64,000 nucleotides of DNA from Paragordius varius (lineage: Eukaryota; Nematomorpha), in contig OZ176055.1 in assembly GCA_964247055.1 (NCBI GenBank), forward strand, positions 3,286,001 through 3,350,000. Reading direction: 5' to 3'. The first letter of the stretch is position 1. Each line of letters opens with the position of its first letter. The notes under the pieces are model-generated. The model was given only the letters and a program-made list of their open reading frames with translations. It was not told where the DNA came from and made no database searches. The position numbers and the translations under genes were made by a program. Positions 37,542 to 51,458 of this stretch are shown in pieces.

Positions 37542-40500
37542 TCCAAAAATTAATTAAGAGGAAATTCTCTTCAGACGCAACCAAGTTAAAATTTAAGTAC
37601 AAATTTATATAAAGATAAAGTTAGTATAGAGGGGGATGATTTAAATTTATATATAAATGGATTAGAATTTTTGCTTAGTTTTAGCAAGTATAGGTTTAAA
37701 TATATATGCACTTACATTTTTGAAAAATCCCCTCACATTAATTGATAGGTTAGTACAGAAATAATGATAAGGGCAATATTGGGAAAAGTTAGTCTCGGCA
37801 AAAAGGAAGTAAAAAGGTAAAAATGTAGATGGATAATAGATGGATGGTTCGTGCAATGGGTTTTTTATAAAAAGCATTTATTTCAAGTTTAAATCATTAA
37901 TAATACTCTCGTCCAACAAAAAATAATCGTTAAATTATTTTAAATGATGGTAGAAGTTTTACTTTTCACACACATAACAAAAAGCTAAATATAAAAATCA
38001 TTTTTGAGCGATCATAAAAATTTAATATTTGAAGGCTATAACCAACGACGCAGTTTCCAATGACATGTAATAATGGCAATTTATAATACCAAATTTATTA
38101 AATAATTTTCTTAATGAAAACGATTTTTCGATTGACCAACATATAAAACAACAAATTGTAAATGCATTTGTGGGAAAAAGTGGATGTGATTAAAAAAATA
38201 TATGAAAATATTACACAATTAATCCTGGCTCTCTCCAATGTAACCACTCATTACATAAATATTCTTTCTCTATGTGTGTTTTTATATTTGTGTGCACATA
38301 AAGAGTAAAAAAAGATAAAAATCCGTAACATTTAATGTGATTTAGATTAAAGAATTATAGTTTTTGTCCAATAACGTATGACATAAAAAAAGTTTGTCCA
38401 TAAATATACAAAATTAATGTTATATAAGAAAAATGCTTAATTTAACAATCTATTGTTTGTTACCGAACGCTACTATAATATGGTATTATTGTACTTTATG
38501 AGCTGAGACAAAATTTTAAAATTATGAATATGCCCTCCCCCCCCATATATGATGAAACGCAAAATGTTTAATGTATTACACCCATGAAATAAACATTTAT
38601 TCAAATTGGGTACGTACCCAGTCGGAAAGAGAGGTAGGCTATTAGGCGTCAAAACACGCATATTATTTAAAACTGTTGATAGTAACATTATAAAAATAAA
38701 AGAGTGCACCAGTTATTTAACAAAAAAATAACTTTGCAAAGTTCATAGGCACACTTACATAAAGAGTATACTAAAAACACCTTTATATCAAAAATGAATA
38801 AATATTAAAAGTATTAAGCGGGATAGACTTGCATTTTTGTCAGTTTATTTACATAACTTATCAAATCTATTTTAGCTTTTGCGCAAAGGGATATTCAAAA
38901 TTGTTTAGACATACCTATTAAACCATAAAAGTAATAATTTCTTTTACAAAGGACATATTTAGAGGTTTTAATGTTAAAAGTAATTTGCAAATAATTTTAT
39001 ATTATAAATCTACTTAAATATATTTATTTATAAATGAGTCCAAAAGGGGGATCATATAAATGCGTAATAGTGGTAAAATGAGTACATATAAACACTATTT
39101 TCTTTCATCTCACGACTCATTAATCGCATTATGCACATTATATAAAAAACACAAAACCTGAGAAAACATATTGAAAAATGCAAAATAAACTTTGTGTTAA
39201 CTCAACAAAAAAAACTAAAACTGTGCTATTACGGTTTTGACTGTTTTTTCAAGCTTAATAAATATCATATTTATATTTATTAATATAGGAATGTAGGATG
39301 TAGGCATGTATGATCTCAAAAAATGGTAAATGAATACGTCTTATCTACACACATCAATACAGAAAGAAAGAGACGGTAATAATAAAATGATCAATAAATC
39401 ACAATTTTTTGCTATAATATAAATCCAGGGAACTGAATCAAGCAGTTTGACTTCAGTAGCAAAAAGTGTAAAATAAAAAAAATGGATAATTAAAAAATTG
39501 TTTACAAGCACACATCCTTTAACCTAATAATGATATTATAATTATAGATTTTTAACAGTATTCTAAGATATTTGATATTGGGGGAACAAACAGTAAGATA
39601 TTTGATATATTGATGATTTCATTTGGTAATTTTAATTGGATTGGAAAACACCAAAATCAAAGCTATGAAGTTATAGGCACTTATTTATGTTTTATTTTAC
39701 GTTATTGATTAATGACAAATTGTATAATTAACATTTTTATTGATGATATTTAATTTTTGAGAATTTACCAATCATGTAAAATCTTACCTTTCTAGAAAAT
39801 TATCTTTTGTTTAAACAAGTGCGGCCATAAAACAACTAGGTAATTTAGGTTTTATGAGAAAAAAACGCGTCTCCGCATATACATTACATTGTAAGTGAAG
39901 ATATGGAAAATCCAATTATATATAAATCAATCCAAATAAATGGCAAAGCTTACTTTGAATCGTTCAAATTTCTCAAATGATTTTTTAATAATAAATATTT
40001 TAAAAAGTTTTTAATCACATAAATACAAACATCATCATAAAAATCTTCTGCCATTATTGAAGGTAGGATGAAACAGTTGGAATCGTTTTCCCTTATATTT
40101 ATGGAGATGAATCCCTTTTAATTAATTGAAGAAAGTTGTTTGTTTGTTCGTTTGTTTTCAAAGGAGATAAATTGTTGTTATTAAGGAATACCAAAAACTA
40201 TATTACACAATAATATATTATTTGTGTGCTATGCCATCATATTTCATATTATAAAAAATATATTTGATATAAAAAAGATGTGGTGGTGAAAAAAATTTTC
40301 TTGAACACTGTAAGGGGAAAAATGATCGATCGATTATTACGCAAGATATTTGGAAAGTAACAGTTTCATCTATTATTATAGTCTATATGTACCATATCAA
40401 AATTTCAATCCCCCATTTTTAATCTCCATCATTCCATCTCCATCTACAATCCATGAAGGGATTATTACATGAAACTTTAGTTGTGGTAGCACGGATATTT

Positions 40501-43500
40501 ATATACAATAGCGTATGGTGTAAAATATCCCACTGTCGTAATTAAACATATATGTATCCCCTAAACTTTAACATTGCCTCATTTATTTTGCAACAGACGA
40601 GATATTACACCATATGCTACGGTAAATTAATAATTTGAATTTTAAAATCTAACATAAATCCGGTGTGTTTAGTCTTTCATTCGTGAGTTGATATAGTAGA
40701 GAGAGAGAAGTAAAAAAGAGTACAAACAAAATATGGTGGTTTCTTTTCCAATTACATAAGCCAACAAAATGTACATAACTGTGCTATCATTTATAATTTT
40801 CTCGAATCGATTTTGTTAGAAGTTGGTTTGTGGTGCCATATGTAAGTAATAATAAGTTGAAACATTTTTTAACGAGGATAAAATTTATATGATAGGAACT
40901 AGTGGATTGTGTTCCATAATATTCTTAACTTATAAAAATCGGATCGAAAAATCCCATTAAATTTTAGGAAACTAATTTGGCTATCAATGACCCCTGATAC
41001 TTTTTAAATATTTATCGTCATTTTAGGTTACATTAATTTTTATATTAAAAAAATATTTTTTGAAGACGATCGGATACAAATAACTAACAATTGCATTTTT
41101 ACACATCTTTTATTAGTCATGCAAGGCAAGAAAGAGAAGAAATGTTTTATCATGGGGTCAAAGGTAAATATCGAGAATTATTAAATCCCTAGTTTTTGTG
41201 AGCCGAAAATAAATATTTGTTTAGCAGTAGTAAGAACAACATCTAAATTATATTTTATTTAATGAAAGAATGTATCGGGAGCAACGGTATATGGCCATTT
41301 ATTTTAGCCATATGAATAAAATAAATTTAAAGAATAATGACTTTACTCTGCTCTTACTTACTTAATATCAAATTTTTTGAGGGATCAATGGCACTTTATG
41401 AGAGTATGTGGTGCATTTTAAACATAAAAACAGACCAAAATTATAAAAATATTTAAAAATGTATCTCATCTATCATAATTTTGGGATTTTTCAAATTTTA
41501 TGTGTTTGCTTAAAACATTAATATGTAACTAATATAAATAGTTATCTAAAAGAACACATTAAGGACATAATAAATAGTGTAAGACGGTTTGAATAAAGTT
41601 ATATAATAATTTGTGAAAAATATGCATTGTTACATGCTTTTTTCCACAATTTTCAGGTTTAAATGTAAAATAAAAACCTATAATATAGCTAAAACAAAAA
41701 AGTCTTGTAAAAAGACTGTGAATGGCCTAACTACAAGCTCTCTTACACACATAAGTTGATGTAAGGTCATTAGCCTCGTTCAATGCAAATGAAATGTGGT
41801 TGATTATTTTTATTATTAAAAAAACTATTTTTTATTCTTCCAAAATTCATGAAATTTATAATACTAATGATGTTACACATATTTTGAAAATATAAATAAT
41901 ACGGACTGTGCATGTTGAAAAACTGCAAAGTTTGGACGCGTGAATTAAGGTTGTTGTATTAATCATTATTTCATGTGAATAAACCTTGATCTGTTATTAA
42001 CTCACTAGTCAAAGAATTTGAAACATATCTAACATTAAATTCTTATCAATAAATTTTATAATTTACCATATTATAAAATATTTTATATGTTGTCTTTGAA
42101 AAAAATAATTTAATTACCATCTGTGCGAAAAATCAGACACCTAAATATCGTCATATCATTATTCGTGACAAACATATTTTGATGACAAAAAAACGGAAAT
42201 GCTAAATGATCATAATTAAAGTTTATTTTGATTATCCTTAAAAAAATAAGCAGGGATCAAAAGACGTATGAGGGGACGTATCAAACATATATCTTCTAAT
42301 TTACTACGTAAAAGGGATTAATATCTTATTTTTATTTGACAAAATATGTCTGTTTTATGTATCTTCACAAATAACGTTCTGTAATAATTCGAATTGCGTA
42401 ATTTCTTTTCTGATTAACATTAGTATTATTTTACAGGCTTTATAAACAAAAGTTCTTGATTATAAAACCTCTCGTTATAGAAGTTTTTTTGTTAAGGAAA
42501 ATTGACCATTTGTGTCCTTGATAGATGCAAAATCCCCCTCAAACAGCTCTTGTGAGCTTATCATTATACTAAAAAACTTAAATCAAAATTTAATATACAT
42601 TACTATTTTATGTAACATTACGCAGACATGTGCAAGCTGGATGCCAATATAAAATTTACATATGTGTGTATGTCTTATATTTGTATACTCAACGAGCATA
42701 ACTTTAGTGAACACAACTAAATTGCCATCAAATTTTGTTCATGCGTGAGACTTTATACATTTGTACATGTATAAATGGTAATTTTTATATATTTTTGTCT
42801 CTATTAATCCCCTCTTTTTCACCATCCATTTGCCATTTTTGTTTACGATTTAACTAACCCTTTGATTGTAAAATTTATATTTGAGGCATAAAAAAGAGAG
42901 TTCGAGACACAACATTATGTAACAAACACACACAACCAAAAATTCGTATTTTAAATAAAAAAAAATCTGGGATTGAAATAAAAAGGATATCGTTATTTTT
43001 TTTCAACAAAAAGGCACCAATTAAAGGGGACCGTATGCTATTTTAAAATAAAAAAGTGTAATATCAAAATGATTTGGAATTTAAAAATAAAAATGGACAA
43101 GCTCCTTAAATTTATTTGTTTTTGACATTTAAAAAGCATTTATTCAATTATATAAACTATAGATGAGATTCAACCATTTATGATAATTATCTACAGATTG
43201 TCCACATATTGTAAATAAGAACCTATTTAAAAGTTAAATGAAATATTGTTTAATATAATGAGTAAAATTCTGAAAATTTTCGTCATTTGACTAAATGACT
43301 TATATTTAATTAAATATATCTTAGAACATTTACATCAAAACATTTATAAATTTTTAAGAGCATAGATATAAAACATTTTAAACTGGTATACATATAATTT
43401 TTAAAATTTTCAGAAATATAAAAACGTATATATACATCGATAACAACGATCGCAACTATCACAAATTTTCTAATCAAATTGCCCTCTCTGCGTTAGACTG

Positions 43501-44954
43501 TTTATTTTATCTGATATCGTACGAATTCAAAAATATATAATGTAAAAAATAGGTAAGAATAATGAAAAATAATAAAAATTTGACTTATACAACACATATA
43601 ATGTGTATTAAATTACAAGCCAATTCCTTTATTGCCTTGATAGCTATATTGATTAAAATAGTACTTTTAGTGTTTAAAATTGTCACTAAGATCCAATATT
43701 TATAAGGACATTAAACAATGTTTTATATATATTTTGTTAAGTAAATACGTAATAAATTATACATTTTAGGATTATATATGTCCAAAAACTAATAAAAACT
43801 GTCAACTTTACTACACAATCCAGATAATAGACATCAATCAAGTGTCGCAAATAAATTTATATGTGAATGCAACACAAAAATAAAAAAGGTAAAAAAAACA
43901 TTTACATAATATGTATATATAATAAATTAATATATCGACATACTTTTAAAACCAACCTTGGTTTTGATTCCATGAGAATATTAGAATTGACTTTGCTATC
44001 GAAGATGAAACTTAAAAAGTTTTTTTATTAATTGGGCAGATTTGTTTATGATAGTAAAAGCTAATTTGCAATTCAATGTTTGGCAATAAATGGCGACAAT
44101 ATTTTTGGAATAAATGCAATGGCCAATTATTGAGAACATTTTACACACTTTTTTATCGAATTCTAATAGGGGCATTTTTTTCAGATAATAATGTATTAGA
44201 TAGTCGTTTGTATTTTTACACTGTATTAAAATGGGAAAAAAATTTGAAATAAAAATTTTAAATTATGTAATAATGTATCAATAATGTTATTATATAAATT
44301 TGCAAGCCTAAACAAAATTGATTCCGAAAAATTTCCCTGCGTCTTTTTATTTTTAGTGTAAATGTGATATATACATATAAGGTACATTTTATATTTTGAG
44401 TGATTCGAATTTTTGACAATCTAAATTTCTAAGTATACAGTCATTAGTAGATATTTATTATAATTCTTGTAACTGATCATAATAAAAATAAGCATAATTT
44501 TAATTTTGTCTTGATTGTGTAAACATTATCAAGTCTGATTACTATGTAAACAATTATATGCTTCAAATAAAGGTGTATAGCATATTTTTTGTACAAAATA
44601 GTATCTGTATGATTGTTTATTATTGACGATTTTTGTATTAAGGTGAATTAGTTATGCTTTTTATCAATAAAATGATATTAAATTTCTAAAAATCTTCAGA
44701 TTGAATTAAAAGAAATATCATTCAAAGATGTGTCTAAAGGCAAAGATAGATTGTTTAAATGTGGGGGGAAAATAAATTTGTATATACCTATTTATGTCTC
44801 ATAATCACAATTAATATAATGCGAACAAAATTATAGATTTTTTCAAATATATGCAAAAAGTTGTAATTAGAGCTAAAAAACAAAAAATTTTGCTTCTCTT
44901 AAATAAAATAACCAATAATAAAGGTTGGATTTTTTTAAATACATCATCCTAAAC
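37542..44954. other. 7.4-kb gene-free region upstream of the zinc-finger gene
   Basis: No splice-flanked coding segment, RNA gene or recognised transposon is seen on either strand. The sequence is AT-rich but not made of the repeat families that fill other gaps. A large, repeat-poor upstream region next to a patterning transcription factor is where cis-regulatory modules usually lie (inference). One C-tract (CCTCCCCCCCC) is at 38531. Confidence 0.4.
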
Positions 44955-45224
44955 CAGTAGTGTTCTGAGACATTGTACCCGCAAAAAATCAGGAAATATC
45001 TGATAAATATGTTTGAATAATCTTAATAAATTGATTCTTAATCAAATTTTAATATTCCTATCTAAATGGAAAAAAATTATAAAAGATATTAAATTTTGTT
45101 TGCATCTTGGTCTTATGTTTAAAATCTAATGTTATATATATTAATGCCTATAAATATTTCAAATGCCGTCCCCTTTTTGATTAAAAATGATGCCCGTGAA
45201 GCCATTTGCGCTGGAAACCCCTCT
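44955..45224. mobile_element. hAT-like MITE, copy 5
   Basis: Starts CAGTAGTGTTCTGAGACATT, has GCAAAAAATCAGGAAAT, and ends in TATTTCAAATGCCGTC and GTGAAGCCATTTGCGCTGGA. It is flanked by taaac on both sides, consistent with a decayed 8-bp duplication. Confidence 0.6.
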
Positions 45225-46099
45225 TCTAAACAATCACCAACGATATATATTTGTATATGTTAATATATTTTAAAATATTATTATCACTTATTTTTTTGCT
45301 ATTGAAAACGATTTATCGATAACAAACAATCATTATTTTGAGTTTGTTAATTACCTTGTTTTAATTAGGCTTTTAAAAAATGTTTACTTACTTAAGGGTT
45401 GCAATTGGAGCTAGGTAGTTTTGATTTTAAAAAATGCTATTGATTTAACTATTAAAACCTATCCTAAGAATAGGGGAATGGATTTAGTGATTTTTCATAA
45501 TATTAACGAATTTGTTTCGCATTTATATTTCTCTTTTATATAAACGGGAAGGTAAACGACAATTTTGTTATACAGGATATGAGCGGGTTAAAATGCAATT
45601 TGAAAAATATAAAAACGATAATTAAAAATATAGTTTGTATATTAAGTTTTAATCACAAGAATTAGTTTTTCATTTTTAATAAAATTAACCTGTGAATATC
45701 TTGTTTTTCGATTGGTAATTTCCCTGACTAAGCGAGTTTTAAAAGTTAAATGTTTCCTTTCAAACATTAATTAATATTATATAAGTATACTATATATAAG
45801 GTGACCAGATTTTTTTAAGGAAAAAGCGGGACAAATCTGAGAGGGGGGTCATTGGGGGGTACAACCAATAATTTTTATACAAAAAATTATTGTAATATTT
45901 ATTTATTTTTAACACAAATACATTATAAAAATAAAAAATTTGTACCTTACAGGTTGTTTGTACCTTATTCATTAAATTTACATGTGCACGAACAAAGGGT
46001 GAAGTGATTGTAATATTCTAGAAAAGAATAATAAAGACGAAATCATCACAAAGTGCGCTGGGTGATGCAAGAAGCGGCACAAAAAATATTTTCACAATT

Positions 46100-46770
46100 T
46101 AGCGAATAATCTTAATTATACATTATTGGCAGATACACAACGCTATTCAGACAGCTACTGATTTGTTAACCCTGGATGTAGAAAATATAGATGTTAAAAT
46201 GCTTGGATATTGTAGAACTGTTGGTTAGCTCTTTTGCCAGCGATTGAAATATTTATAAAAATGTGATCTCCTAGAATCCTATTTTTTATCACAGGACAAA
46301 GGTCAAAATTCCAAGTCAAAAAAGGTTAAAAAATATACCATTACCTAATCGCAATATTATAAAACATCCAGAAAAACAAGGCTCAATGAATATCCAGAAT
46401 ATAAAAATGTTTTATACAAACAGAGACGATTATTTGGGAGACAAGACGGTGCACAATGACACTTTTTATGAAGTTTCATTATTAAATAAATATATTGAAT
46501 GAAAACTTAAATTATGGACAACAGAAAAAACGTAGGATAGAAATGGTTAAAATAATCATTTTTAAACAAATTATGTTCCATACAAAAATATTTTAATATA
46601 AAATTTGCATTATCTTTACCTGAACCACTGCTATTGAACGCGTTTTTCCACAGTAAATTAAGTAAGGACACGAAATCAAATTTAAATGTTGAATAAAAAC
46701 CATTTTATGTGTTCAAATATAATTTGACAAATTATGAAGACTTATACAATATTTTAAGTAATTTTGTTTA
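46100..46770 (+). pseudogene. Second, opposite-strand copy of the transposase 3' region
   Basis: Plus-strand bases such as CACAACGCTATTCAGACAGC, ACTTAAATTATGGACAA and TCAAATTTAAATGTTGAA match the minus-strand copy at 47850-46870 with many substitutions and small gaps. The two arms face each other around about 46,820, forming a large imperfect palindrome. Confidence 0.75.
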
Positions 46771-47280
46771 TTTTTTAACAAAAAAACTTTATAATTATAA
46801 GAAAATATTTTATTCATTGGTATATTTTTTGAGCGAATGCGTTTTAGCAGATTGTCATCATTTTTTAAAATATTGTAGAAAAGTCTTTACAAGAATTTAA
46901 ATTATATTTGACAGATAAGACGGCCTTTAAAGTTTCAACATTTAAATTTGATTTTTCCAATGTCCACGCCTGATTTACTGAGGAAAAAAACGCGCTCAGT
47001 AGCAGCGTTGGTTCCAGGTAAAGATAGTGCGAATTCCACAATTTTTAAAATATTATTGTATGTATTCTAGTTGGCTTCAAAATGATGATATATTTCCAAC
47101 CATTTCTTTTCTACTGTATATTTTTATTTTGTCCATAATTTAAGTTTTTCATTATTAATATATCTTTTAACTAATGATACTTCAGAAAAAAGATCATTTT
47201 CTGAGATTACTTTTTGAGAATTTTTGGGAGCAGATATAACCAAATGATTTTTGAACATCACACCATTCTGATTTTAATGT

Positions 47281-47793
47281 TCAATGAAAATGATCCATTT
47301 TATTGAATTGCGTCGTCCAATCTTCCAAATGATCTTTACAGTTTGTATAAAACATTTTTATATGGTACAGGATATCTTGGCGATTTATTATTCCTTGTTT
47401 TTCTAAATTATTTATTATATTACGGATGATTAATGGTATAAAATTATTTTCTAACCGTTCTTGACATTGGAATTTTAGGTTACTAACTTCATTGGCTACT
47501 TCGATTGCCGAAATTTTGTCACCGTCTATAAATTTAATAACATTTTGAAACAGAGAAGCTTGATTATGTAAGAATAACCATATTTTTGAAGAATCACTTT
47601 CAAAAAACTTTTTTAAAGTTGAAGGACATTTGTCCCGTGATAAAAAAATTTTTAAAGGATCATACATTTTTAAAATACTTTCGATAGCTGGCATAAAAGC
47701 TAACCAACGAGTTTTACAATATTCAAGCATTTTTTGATATTTCTGCATTTTCACAGAATTCTTTAATCGTTTCAACACGTACCGTGTATACAA
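47281..47793 (-). pseudogene. hAT transposase fragment
   Basis: The longest open piece (170 codons) of the transposase. Key features are TRWLAFMPAIESIL, FKPL-like DPLKIFLSRDKCP, and the helical DHLEDWTTQF end. Upstream minus-strand sequence to about 48540 (CAGCTGCTGATTTG, GCATATAATACACAACGC) continues the frame only in pieces. Typical of hAT transposases related to ZBED/KIAA1586-like proteins. Confidence 0.75.
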
Positions 47794-48950
47794 AAAAATA
47801 GGAATTTATTTTAACAACTACATTTTCCACATCTAAGGGTAACAAATCAGCAGCTGTTTGAATAGCGTTGTGTATTATATGCCCTGCACACCCAACGCCA
47901 ATAATGTTTTGATTAAGATTATCTGTTAATTTATGAAAAGTATTTTTTGTTCCCCTCCTTGCTTTTCCACCAAAGTTCGTATTGGTTGTCAGCGCAATAT
48001 GCGATAATTTTGTCTTTTAAATTATTTTTTTCTAGAATATTCATTATTGGAGTAAATATTATTTCGGAATTTACCCGGGTAGAAAAATTAAATCTAAAAT
48101 TTTGGGAAATAATTTTGCTTCATGGTGATTTGATGCATCAGAGTATAGGGATAAGATATTAATTTTCAGCAAATCTTTTTGTATTTCAGAAAATGCATGT
48201 GGCGAAAGGACATTGCACACAATGGCTTTGGCCTTTATACGGGCACATGTAAATTTTTTATGGAATAATGTGCGAATAACCTAGATACAGTCCATAGATC
48301 TAAAGGAATGATTGTGATTAACGGCGTGAAAAGACTCCAAATGCGGTTTTTCGAAAAAAATCGCTCATTTTGTAAGATGATGCCGCCATATCTAAACGTT
48401 TTTTATGTTTCTGTGTTTCCATATGCTTTGTAGTACCATGCTTCCATGTGCTAGGGTGAATTCCCCCTCGCATATAAGACATTTAACAAATGATTCATTC
48501 TTCGTTTTTTTGCTAAAGGAAAATCTTTCATTTATTCATCGTTGAATTACCTCTTTTTGTGCTCACAATTATAAACTACTATTAGTATAATAAATATTAT
48601 ATTACCTTAATTTTCTAGAATAAACTTGTAAGGTACCGATTTGTGGTATCAATTTGTCTTTTAAGCTACCGATTTGTGGTATTAACTTGGCTTATGATAA
48701 TGATGACAGTAGTAGTAGGAAGCAAAGTGTATAATCATATGATATAAATTCGAAAAAAATAAATATTTTATAAAAATAAAAATTTAATTTAAAATTTAAA
48801 CGGATAAAAAAATTTATTTGTATTAAAAATTTTTTTTTATATAATCGTGAAAAAGCGGGACATTTTAAAACGTAGCGGGAGGCGGGACAAAGTGTGAAAA
48901 AGCGGGACTGTCCCGCCAAAAGCGGGACGTCTGGTCACCTTAACTATATA

Positions 48951-49463
48951 CCAGTCCATTAACTCTTGGGGTGGATTTATGCCAATAATTTTAATTTGAA
49001 TATCTTAAAAAGTTTGAGGTAATAAGCTGAATTTAAAAATATGCTTTATTTAGTCTTTTAGGAACATTATACAAATTTTTTCAAAAAATAAAAAATTGTA
49101 AAAAAATCTTTGTCTCTATTTTTGCCGCTTTTTTATATAATTTTTTTAAACGTTAAGGTAAGATGCAAATAAATGTATATTATGGTTAGAAAATCTAAAG
49201 TATCTTAAAAAAGATTTCAAGCTACATTTTTACCAGTGATATATTTTGTTAATATCAGCTGTTGGTTATAATCGTGTTTTAAAGCTGTCCCAATTTTAGG
49301 CTCTAGAAGTCAGAAAACTGGCAAAAATATATGTTTTTTTATCTTATACATGAGAACAATGTTTGATAATTAAATTTTAAATCAAATACTTTCAAAACTG
49401 TTTATATACGAAATTGAGCTATGGAATCTAAAACTACCCCAAAAGGCAACTGTGACAAAATAA
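48951..49463. mobile_element. ~520-bp inverted-repeat element (TGGGGTAG family), copy 2
   Basis: Left end CCATTAACTCTTGGGGTGG and right end ACTACCCCAAAAGGCAACTG are inverted repeats. The interior matches the copies at 5012 and 52806. It begins immediately beyond the hAT target duplication, so the hAT inserted at or next to its edge. Confidence 0.65.
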
Positions 49464-49510
49464 TGGAAAAGTAATGAAGTGTTAAAAAACAAAAAATACT
49501 TTTAAAAAAT

Positions 49511-50560
49511 TAATTTTAAGATGTGGGCTCCTCTCAAATCTTTGCCAATGGGCTTTCCTCAAAATAAACTCAAGCCCGAGATTTAGTGAAATTTTTTAAT
49601 ATGGCACTAATAAATATTTTTAATAATGCACACTCTCTTCAACAATTAAACTGTCAGCAACATTTTGTGAAGCGTCCTTTATGCAATTTCGAAGGATAAT
49701 AATTGAAACATTATAAAAGCGTTACATTACAATAACATTTTGCTACTATATTTATAAAAATGGAAAATGCTGGCTCTGTGATCTGTTTCAGGAAAACCGG
49801 TAGACCCATTCAAATCAAATGTTAAAAAATATAATCATTAATAAATGACCCGACAATAGCTTCGCCCTTTTTTTAAATTAGGCCCCCAGTTCGGGCCCAC
49901 CCCGTGTGAAAAATGGGTTTTTTTGAAAACAGAAGTCCACAAACAATCGTGTCTTTGAGACAATTTTCCGGAGAACGTGTTGACCATTCTATTTCAAATA
50001 TGATTTTTGTTTACTTATTTTCGATTGCGCCGAACATAGTCGGCTCGCTTTTTTAGTTTAGGCCCTCTTTTTACCCGCTCCCCCCGTAATATGCCAATCC
50101 CCCCCTGAAATCCGTGAGGACTTCCTTGGGCTGCGTCCAGCACGAGATTTACGCTAGTTTGATGATAAAAATAATTAAGTTAATATTTTTAAAATAATTG
50201 TTCGTCTAAATCTACAACATAAATTGTTTTTTTACAAAAAAATACCCAACTAACCTTTAAATTAAAAAACCAATGTTTAGCATCATCAAATTATATAGAA
50301 AAAAGTGTTTTTAAAATGTCAAGCGTTTTTATACCCGCCATCATTCTTCAAAATAGCATAAATGACACTAATAAAATTTTGTTAAAAAATAAATTTTTAA
50401 AAGTATGCATTTATTTAAAAATATATTTTTGTGATGCCATAATTTACAAAAGAATTTTTTTTATCGCAGATTGTCAACATTTTTGCGTTTATATTGAAAG
50501 AAATCCATTTTAGACGGGCAAAGATTTAACTTTCGGATCCCACATCTAATTAATTAAAAT
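49511..50560. repeat. Composite repeat with inverted ends and a GC-rich core
   Basis: The ends TTTTAAGATGTGGGCTCC and the inverted GGATCCCACATCTAA mirror each other. The core at about 49740-50110 (GCTTCGCCCTTTTTT, GTTCGGGCCCACCCCGTG, ACCCGCTCCCCCCG) is homologous, inverted, to 58541-58830. It is probably one repeat inserted into another. No coding frame. Confidence 0.5.
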
Positions 50561-50600
50561 TGTAAAAATATTTTTTAAGCCTTAAAAATATAGTTAAGAT

Positions 50601-50872
50601 CAAGGATGTCTAACACAAATGGCTCCACGGGCGGCATTTTTGCTTTAAAAACCTGGCGGGCCGCATTTGAAATATATATGGGCATTCATTAATGATTTCT
50701 TAGATTTCCAGCATCAAACTGCAAAATTCGAACGCAACATAACAAGTTTTGTTATGGCTCTTACCAAATGAATAGAAATTGCTTATGAAATATCAATTTT
50801 GCGAAGAATTTATGTGCATACTTGAAAATCATGTATTTTAAATTTTTCGCGGCCGCGTGTTGGACACCTCTG
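50601..50872. mobile_element. hAT-like MITE, copy 6
   Basis: Starts CAAGGATGTCTAACAC and ends GCGGCCGCGTGTTGGACACC then TCTG, with the internal block CGCATTTGAAATATATATGG and GGGCATTCATTAATGAT. It is flanked by ttaagat and tttagat, a decayed target duplication. Confidence 0.7.
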
Positions 50873-51458
50873 ATTTAGATATATCATATTTTTTGAGAAA
50901 CTAGGTTTTACCAACAATTTCCTATTTCGCACTATGTGAGGTAAAATTTTTCGATATTGAACTACCACAAAAGTGAATATATTTCTAAAATGATGCGTAA
51001 GGTCCAAAACTAAAAGCACCATGATAATCCTGATACAATTGTCCATTAGATAATACATAAATCATTGAGATATATATATATATATATTATAATTTCGTTA
51101 CCACTGTGTAATATTAAAGGTTTATAAATTTTTACAACCCGTTAATTTTTTATTTAATTTTTAATTCCTCTACCCAAAACTCTAATTTTAATATAGCGCA
51201 TTAAACTCAATAATTTTAATTACCACATACAGCAATGTAGTAAAAAATTTTCATCCGTTTACATATTTCAATAAAAATGCGTAAATAAATAGGCAATAAT
51301 AAAGATACCCCATCGAATCTATCGGAAGGCGCCATCTATTATGTGTTATAAACCAACAGAAGAAAAGATGGTTAGTCTACTTAGTTGCATGTTGAATATA
51401 TTAGTATATCCTACAACAGAGACTATGAGAAACCCATTTTTGTCGATAGTGTTTACCA

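Larger units (their letters stand above)
45797..48942 (-). mobile_element. hAT DNA transposon, 3146 bp, with inverted internal duplication
   Basis: The ends are TAAGGTGACCAGA and the inverted TCTGGTCACCTTA, flanked by a perfect 8-bp duplication ACTATATA (45789-45796 and 48943-48950), the hAT hallmark. Both ends carry GCGGGAC motifs, clustered at the right end. The right two-thirds encodes, on the minus strand, pieces of a hAT transposase: 47793-47281 reads YCKTRWLAFMPAIESILK and FLSRDKCPSTLKKFF, and the C-terminal dimerisation part (SLPGTNAATERVF, KSNLNVETLKAVLSVKYN) follows at about 47060-46880. The left part repeats the same C-terminal region on the plus strand (46100-46770; LSKDTKSNLNVE). 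The transposase is broken by stops and shifts, so the element is not autonomous. Confidence 0.9.

Noticed and set aside
47281-47793. Host gene containing a domesticated hAT transposase
   Set aside because: The frame lies within intact transposon ends and target duplication, and its upstream and downstream parts are broken, so it is a decayed transposase.
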